A stretch of DNA of 5,876 nt from JAFKKF01 sp035651055 (GTDB taxonomy: Bacteria; Pseudomonadota; Alphaproteobacteria; Rhizobiales; Kaistiaceae): contig DASRGK010000012.1 in the NCBI GenBank assembly GCA_035651055.1, positions 1 through 5,876 of the forward strand, written 5' to 3'. Both the position numbers and the translations under genes were made by a program. Of the stretch, positions 1 through 5,876 are shown piece by piece; the stretch's first letter is position 1; each line of letters opens with the position of its first letter. The notes under the pieces were generated by a model. It had not been told where the DNA came from, made no database searches, and saw nothing but the letters and a program-made list of their open reading frames with translations.

Positions 1-596
1 TGCCGGGAAGGCGTCGGGGCGCGGGTCGATCCAGGTCACGGCGAAGGGGAGCGGCGCCAGCGCCAGCACCAGCGCTCGACCGACATGGCCGGCCCCGAAG
101 AGGAGGAGCGGCCGGCGCTCCTCGCCGAAGCCCTCGCGCAACACGCCCCGGGCAAGCGCCGCCGTGCCGGGAGGCATCGCCCGGTCGATGACGCGCCGGC
201 GGACGCCGTCGGCACGGATTTCCGCGGCAGTGGTGAAGGATTCGCCGGCCGCTTCGCGGCGCGCGAACGCCGAGACCGGCTCGCGGTCGTCGCGGTCGAG
301 GACCTCGAACAGGAGGTCGACCTGGCCGCCGCAGCACTGGCCCATGTCCGGCCCGAGAACGAAGGTGCGGAGCTCGGCCTTCGCGGTCCGGTGCCGGGCG
401 AGCGCGGCCTGCGCGATGGCGATCGCGCGCCATTCGAGCGTCCCCCCGCCGATCGTGCCGGTGAAACCGCCGTCGGGCCGCACGATCAGCCGCGCCCCGG
501 CATCGCGCGGCGCCGAGCCGCGAGTCGCGGCGACCGTGACCATTGCGGCGCGGCCGTCGCGTGCGATGATGTCGAGGAGGCGCGACCAGACCGCCA

Positions 597-597
<1 letters not shown>
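1..597 (-). CDS. xdhC: Xanthine dehydrogenase accessory protein XdhC (partial, C-terminus beyond the left edge)
   Basis: XdhC binds the molybdenum cofactor, keeps it safe while its terminal sulfur is added, and passes it to XdhB; it is a cytoplasmic maturation factor and not part of the finished enzyme (known for the family). Reading the minus strand from the ATG at 597-595 gives 199 codons with no stop before the window edge, so the C-terminus is missing (family members are usually about 280-350 residues). Visible motifs are GSAPRDAGARLIV (27-39), GTIGGGTLE (47-55), and LGPDMGQCCGGQVDLL (81-96) with Cys88-Cys89, the conserved cysteine region linked to cofactor binding. A Rossmann-type LFGAGHVGRAL (166-176) opens the C-terminal XdhC domain. 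The start overlaps the xdhB stop by one base (TGATG) and has GGAGG nine bases upstream. The xdhABC order supports the call. No frameshift is seen in the visible part. Confidence 0.95.
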
Positions 598-2913
<2,316 letters not shown>

Positions 2914-2927
<14 letters not shown>

Positions 2928-4404
2928 CCGCCTCCACCTTCTCGCGGAAACCGATGACGCGCGTGCGGCGCGAGCTGGTGCCCGCCGCCTCGATCAACGC
3001 CTTGCCGAGGAGCGCATGCGCCGTTTCCTGGCGGTAGCGCGCGCTGGCGCGGTGATCGTTGAGCGGCGTGAAATCGTCGCGGAGCGCCGCGAAGGCGCGC
3101 GCCCAGATGCGCGAGTCGCGGAGCGCCGCGCCCTGCAGCGCCAGCTCGGCGCCCTTCGCCCGCTTCGGGATGCCGGCCATGCCGCCGAAGGCGATGCGGG
3201 CTTCGGTGATCGTGCCTTCCTCGCTGACGGCGAAGCGGAAGGCGCCCATCACCGAGGAGATGTCCTGGTCGAAGCGTTTGCTGACCTTGTAGCAGCGGAA
3301 GATGTTGCCGGCGGCAAGCTTCGGCACGATGAGCGCGGTGACCAGCTCGCCCGGCTGCCGGTTCTGCTTGCCGTAGTCGATATAGAACTCCTCGATCGGC
3401 ATGGTGCGGACGCGCTTGCCCTTGCGCAGCTCGACCGTCGCGCCGAGCGCGATGAGGACTGGCGGCGTATCGCCGATCGGCGAGCCGTTGGCGACGTTGC
3501 CGCAGACCGTGCCGCTCGCCCGCACCTGCTTCGACCCCAGCCGCCGCACCAGTTCGCCGATGTCCGGATCGATCGCGCGCAGATGCGGCTCGGCCTGCGC
3601 ATAGGTCGCGCCGGCGCCGATGATCAGCTCGAAGCCGGTATCGTCGATGCGGTCGAGACCGCGCGCCCGGCCGATATGGATGATCTTCGGCAGATCGCGG
3701 AACTGCTTGGTGATCCACAGCCCGACGTCGGTGGCACCTGCGACGATCGTCGCGGCCGGGTGCTTCTCGTAGAGGTCGCAGAGCGAGTCGACCGTGCCCG
3801 GCGCGGCGAAGAAGTGATCGTCATCGCCGAGGAAGACGTCCTCATTGTCGGAAAGGAATCCGAGGAGCCCGGTCGTATCGGCGGCAGCCCCGCGAAAACG
3901 GTCACGGCGGAGCCCGTTACACGCCGCAATGCCGGCATCGACGATCGGCCGGTACCCGGTGCAGCGGCAGAGGTTGCCGGCGATCCAGTCGTTGACTTCG
4001 TCGCGCGTCACCTTTCGCTCGGTGGCGTGATACATCGCGAACAGGCTCATCACGAAGCCGGGCGTGCAGAAGCCGCATTGCGAGGCGTGCTTCTCGACCA
4101 TCGCCGTCTGGACCGGGTGCAGGCCGCCGCTCGGATCGGCGAGGTCCTCGACCGTGATGATCTCGGTGCCGTCGACCTGGCCGAGAAGCTGGATGCAGGA
4201 ATTGACCGGCTCATAGACGAGCTTGCCGTCGCGGAGCCGCCCGAGGACGACTGTGCAGGCGCCGCAATCGCCCTCGCCGCAGCCTTCCTTGGTGCCCTTG
4301 GCGCCCTCGCTGTCGCGAAGATAGTCAAGGAGCAGCGCGGTCGGCGTGAAGGCCGATACCTCGACCATCTGCCCCTTGCGGATGAACCGGATGTTCTGCC
4401 GCAT
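2914..4404 (-). CDS. xdhA: Xanthine dehydrogenase small subunit XdhA, [2Fe-2S] and FAD
   Basis: This subunit carries electrons from the molybdenum site in XdhB through two [2Fe-2S] clusters to FAD and then to NAD+. It is 496 residues long. The N-terminal plant-type ferredoxin domain has Cys42, Cys47, Cys50 and Cys70 (KEGCGEGDCGACT, then NSC). The second cluster domain has Cys110, Cys113, Cys146 and Cys148 (QCGFCTPGF and NLCRCTGYRPI). After a linker (about 165-200) comes the FAD domain with TIVAGATDVGLW (219-230), ASGTVCGNVANGSPIGDTPP (296-315) and a C-terminal CO dehydrogenase flavoprotein-like domain from about 385. All eight cluster ligands are present. One oddity is Cys301 where this family usually has the first glycine of a GGN motif. 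The start lies 3 bases after the uraH stop and has only a weak ribosome-binding site, so coupling to uraH translation is likely. The first Met gives the normal length ahead of the first cluster. Confidence 0.98.
2931..2940 (-). promoter_or_regulatory. Ribosome-binding site of xdhB
   Basis: The minus strand reads AAGGTGGAGG immediately before CGG and the ATG at 2927. AAGG lies at a nine-base spacing and GGAGG at three. It lies inside the end of xdhA and fixes the xdhB start, since no other Met occurs before the conserved hammerhead domain. Confidence 0.65.
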
Positions 4405-4407
4405 TGC

Positions 4408-4761
4408 CTAGCTGCCGCGATAGGTCGAATAGGCGAACGGCGAGAAGAGCAGCGGCACGTGGTAGTGCTCCTCGGACGAGCTTATCCCGAAGCGGATCGG
4501 GACCACGTCGAGAAAGCCCGGATTGCCCGCGCTTCTGCCGGCGAGGTATTCGCCGACGTGGAAGCGTAGCTCGTACACGCCCGCCGTGAACGTGGGTCCC
4601 TCGAGGAGCGGCCGGTCCATGCGGCCGTCACGGTTGGTCTTGCCGGCGGCAAGCGGGCGGTCGCTTCCGTCGAGGCGGTAGAGCTCAACCGTCAGGTTCG
4701 CGGCAGGCCTGCCCAGTGCCGTGTCGAGGACGTGCGTCGTCAGCCGCCCCATGAGCGACAT
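4408..4761 (-). CDS. uraH: 5-hydroxyisourate hydrolase (transthyretin-like protein)
   Basis: HIUase hydrolyses 5-hydroxyisourate, the unstable product of urate oxidase, to OHCU, the second step from urate to allantoin. The 117-residue protein is of normal length for the family. It has the N-terminal LTTHVLDTALGRPA signature (7-20), the central TNRDGRMDRPL (42-52) and HYHVPLLFSPFAYSTYRGS (99-117), ending in the diagnostic YRGS tetrapeptide that separates HIUases from vertebrate transthyretins. The likely catalytic residues are His10, Arg47, His101 and the C-terminal Ser117. There is no signal peptide, so it is a cytoplasmic form, unlike the periplasmic versions known in some enterobacteria. 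The chosen ATG at 4761 has AGGA seven bases upstream; a second ATG at 4752 (residue 4) is also possible, with AGG nine bases upstream. It is the first gene of the proposed uraH-xdhABC operon. A urate oxidase must lie elsewhere. Confidence 0.97.
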   Translation of the reverse strand: MSLMGRLTTHVLDTALGRPAANLTVELYRLDGSDRPLAAGKTNRDGRMDRPLLEGPTFTAGVYELRFHVGEYLAGRSAGNPGFLDVVPIRFGISSSEEHYHVPLLFSPFAYSTYRGS

Positions 4762-4768
4762 CCTGCAA

Positions 4769-4772
4769 TCCT
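4769..4772 (-). promoter_or_regulatory. Ribosome-binding site of uraH
   Basis: AGGA on the minus strand lies seven bases before the ATG at 4761, which favours that start over the ATG nine bases further in. Confidence 0.5.
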
Positions 4773-4817
4773 GGCCGGCGCCGCACGCCGGAACCCAATC
4801 GCCATACTCAATCCCAA

Positions 4818-4848
4818 CGCCCCCGCTCCGCCGGAGGCGGCCCGGGCG
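4818..4848 (-). repeat. G+C-rich two-tier hairpin in the uraH leader
   Basis: Outer arms CGCCC (4818-4822) and GGGCG (4844-4848) enclose inner arms CCGCC (4828-4832) and GGCGG (4836-4840), with a 3-base loop. In the uraH transcript this could form a stable stem about 55 bases before the start codon. No T-run follows it, so an attenuator is not supported. Some self-complementarity is expected by chance at this G+C. Confidence 0.35.
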
Positions 4849-4850
4849 GA

Positions 4851-4879
4851 AGAATGAAGCATGCCGCCCGATTGGGCAA
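4851..4879 (-). promoter_or_regulatory. Candidate sigma-70-type promoter for uraH-xdhABC
   Basis: On the minus strand TTGCCC (4879-4874) and CATTCT (4856-4851) are separated by exactly 17 bases. The -35 box matches TTGACA at four of six positions and the -10 box matches TATAAT at only three of six, so this is a weak match found by eye in a G+C-rich background. Transcription would begin near 4844 and leave a leader of about 83 bases before uraH. Confidence 0.25.
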
Positions 4880-4899
4880 ATATGATCTTTGACCGCAGG

Positions 4900-4918
4900 T
4901 TGCCGTGAAAATCGGCAA
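4900..4918 (-). repeat. Perfect 6-bp inverted repeat just after the qor stop codon
   Basis: TTGCCG (4900-4905) and CGGCAA (4913-4918) flank a 7-base spacer and begin two bases beyond the qor stop. The RNA could fold into a short hairpin ending qor, but no run of T follows on the transcribed strand, so it is not a classic intrinsic terminator. It could instead be an operator. Confidence 0.4.
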
Positions 4919-4920
4919 GG

Positions 4921-5876
4921 TCAGGGCAGCAGAATCGTGGTTCCGCTGGTCTCCCGGGTCTCGATCCGGCGCTGCGCCTCGCCCGCCTCGCGGAGCGGCA
5001 TCTCGGACGAGGCCGCGACCTTGACCACCCCTGCCCGCAGCGCGTCGAAGAGTTCATGCGCCGCGTGTTCGAGGTCCGCCCGCTTGGCAAGGTAGACTGC
5101 CAGCGCGGGCCGGGTGGCGAAGAGCGACCCCTTCTGCTGCAGCATCGCGGCGGTGAATTCGGGCGGCAGGCCGGAGGACTGCCCGAACGAGGCCCAGAGG
5201 CCCAACGGCTTCAGGCAGTCGAGCGAACCGGGGAACGTGTCCTTGCCGACCGAGTCATAGACCACGTCGACCCCCTCCCCGCCGGTCAGATCCTTCACCT
5301 TGGCGACCCAGTCTTCCTTGCGGTAGTTGATCACATGGTCGGCGCCGCCGGCTTTCGCCGCCGCGATCTTGTCGTCCGAGCCGACCGTGCCGATGACGGT
5401 TACGCCGAGGGCCTTGGCCCACTGCGTCGCGATCGAGCCGACGCCGCCGGCGGCCGCGTGCCAGACGATGGTTTGCCCCTTCATCACCTTGAAGGTGCGG
5501 CGGAGCAGGCATTGCACCGTCAGGCCCTTCAGGAACACCGCCGCCGCGACCTTGTCGCTGACGCGGTCCGGCAGCCGGACGAGTTTGTCCGCCGGTATCA
5601 GGCGAACCTCGGAATAGCCGCCGATCGAGCCCTGATAGACGACCCGGTCGCCTTCCTTGAGGTCGCTGACGCCCTGGCCGACCGCCTCGACGACGCCGGC
5701 CGCCTCGGCGCCGGGAATGAAGGGCAGCCCGCCCGGCGCCTTGTAGAAGCCCCTCCGGTAGTAGATGTCGACGAAATTGACCCCGATCGCCGTGTGCCGG
5801 ATGCGGGCCATGCCGCGGCCCGGCGCACCGACGTCGACGGCGACCCATTGGTTGACTTCCGGACCGCCGGTCCGAT
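4921..5876 (-). CDS. qor: NADPH:quinone oxidoreductase, zeta-crystallin type (partial, N-terminus beyond the right edge)
   Basis: This is a medium-chain dehydrogenase/reductase of the zinc-free quinone oxidoreductase group, expected to reduce quinones with NADPH in the cytoplasm. The frame stays open to the right edge and gives 317 residues. The codons upstream of the Met at 5811 read TGGPEVNQWVAVDV and so on, the expected family N-terminus, so that Met is internal and only about 7-10 residues are missing. Motifs numbered from that Met are GVNFVDIYYRRG (10-21), PFIPGAEAAGVVEAVG (30-45, GroES-like domain), GDRVVYQG (54-61), HAAAGGVGSIATQWAKALG (118-136, Rossmann NADPH loop), GADHVINYR (156-164), GVDVVYDSVGKDT (180-192) and LDCLKPLGLWASFGQSSG (197-214). 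No structural-zinc cysteine cluster is seen. The spacing of 159 bases to uraH suggests a separate unit. The natural quinone substrate cannot be read from sequence. Confidence 0.93.
   Translation of the reverse strand, partial: RTGGPEVNQWVAVDVGAPGRGMARIRHTAIGVNFVDIYYRRGFYKAPGGLPFIPGAEAAGVVEAVGQGVSDLKEGDRVVYQGSIGGYSEVRLIPADKLVRLPDRVSDKVAAAVFLKGLTVQCLLRRTFKVMKGQTIVWHAAAGGVGSIATQWAKALGVTVIGTVGSDDKIAAAKAGGADHVINYRKEDWVAKVKDLTGGEGVDVVYDSVGKDTFPGSLDCLKPLGLWASFGQSSGLPPEFTAAMLQQKGSLFATRPALAVYLAKRADLEHAAHELFDALRAGVVKVAASSEMPLREAGEAQRRIETRETSGTTILLP

Larger units (their letters stand above)
4762..4920 (-). other. Intergenic region between qor and uraH, probable control region of the purine operon
   Basis: This 159-base stretch is the only sizeable non-coding sequence in the window. 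On the transcribed strand it holds, in order, a hairpin just after the qor stop, a short A/T-rich near-palindrome (4878-4890), a possible sigma-70-type promoter, a G+C-rich double hairpin, repeated GATTG words and the uraH ribosome-binding site. Its position ahead of four closely coupled genes makes it the natural place for the operon promoter. No T-run terminator and no recognised riboswitch is visible. A short ATG-started frame here (from 4804 on the minus strand) is out of frame with uraH and looks meaningless. Confidence 0.55.

Noticed and set aside
4878..4890. A/T-rich near-palindrome AAATATGATCTTT as a regulator operator
   Set aside because: It is short, has one mismatched pair and matches no specific regulator consensus I can name. 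It is noted only as part of the intergenic region.
4740..5090. 116-codon minus-strand frame across the qor-uraH gap
   Set aside because: It overlaps qor and uraH in another frame, has no recognisable domain and only bridges the gap because stops are rare.
5255..5811. Met at 5811 as the true start of qor
   Set aside because: The codons upstream in the same frame continue the expected quinone oxidoreductase N-terminus to the window edge, so the real start lies outside.

Overview
This window is high in G+C (about two thirds by eye) and tightly packed with genes. Five genes all read on the minus strand, from the right edge to the left: a quinone oxidoreductase (start just outside the window), 5-hydroxyisourate hydrolase (uraH), the xanthine dehydrogenase small subunit (xdhA), the xanthine dehydrogenase large subunit (xdhB), and the XDH maturation factor xdhC (cut by the left edge). 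The high G+C, the split XdhA/XdhB/XdhC arrangement with subunit sizes close to those known from Rhodobacter capsulatus, and the protein sequences all suggest an alphaproteobacterium, probably of the Hyphomicrobiales. That placement is inference from resemblance, not a search.

Layout in transcription order: qor (5876 to 4921, partial); a 159-base gap (4762-4920) holding several inverted repeats and a possible promoter; uraH (4761 to 4408); a 3-base gap; xdhA (4404 to 2914); a 14-base overlap; xdhB (2927 to 597); a 1-base TGATG overlap; xdhC (597 to 1, running off the window). The last four genes are almost certainly one translationally coupled operon. There is no gene-free stretch longer than 159 bases.

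The operon encodes purine breakdown. XdhA carries two [2Fe-2S] clusters and FAD, XdhB carries the molybdenum cofactor, and together they oxidise hypoxanthine to xanthine to urate. XdhC binds and protects the cofactor so that it can be sulfurated and inserted into XdhB. A urate oxidase not in this window would turn urate into 5-hydroxyisourate, which UraH hydrolyses to OHCU on the way to allantoin. All expected cofactor ligands and active-site residues are visible, so this looks like a working, ordinary catabolic operon. The quinone oxidoreductase is probably a separate transcription unit with no clear tie to purines.

I found no evidence of a new biological system, mobile element, RNA gene or CRISPR array. 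The points worth a second look are modest: a cysteine in place of glycine in an FAD-contact motif of XdhA, and the repeat-rich gap upstream of uraH that may hold the operon's control region.
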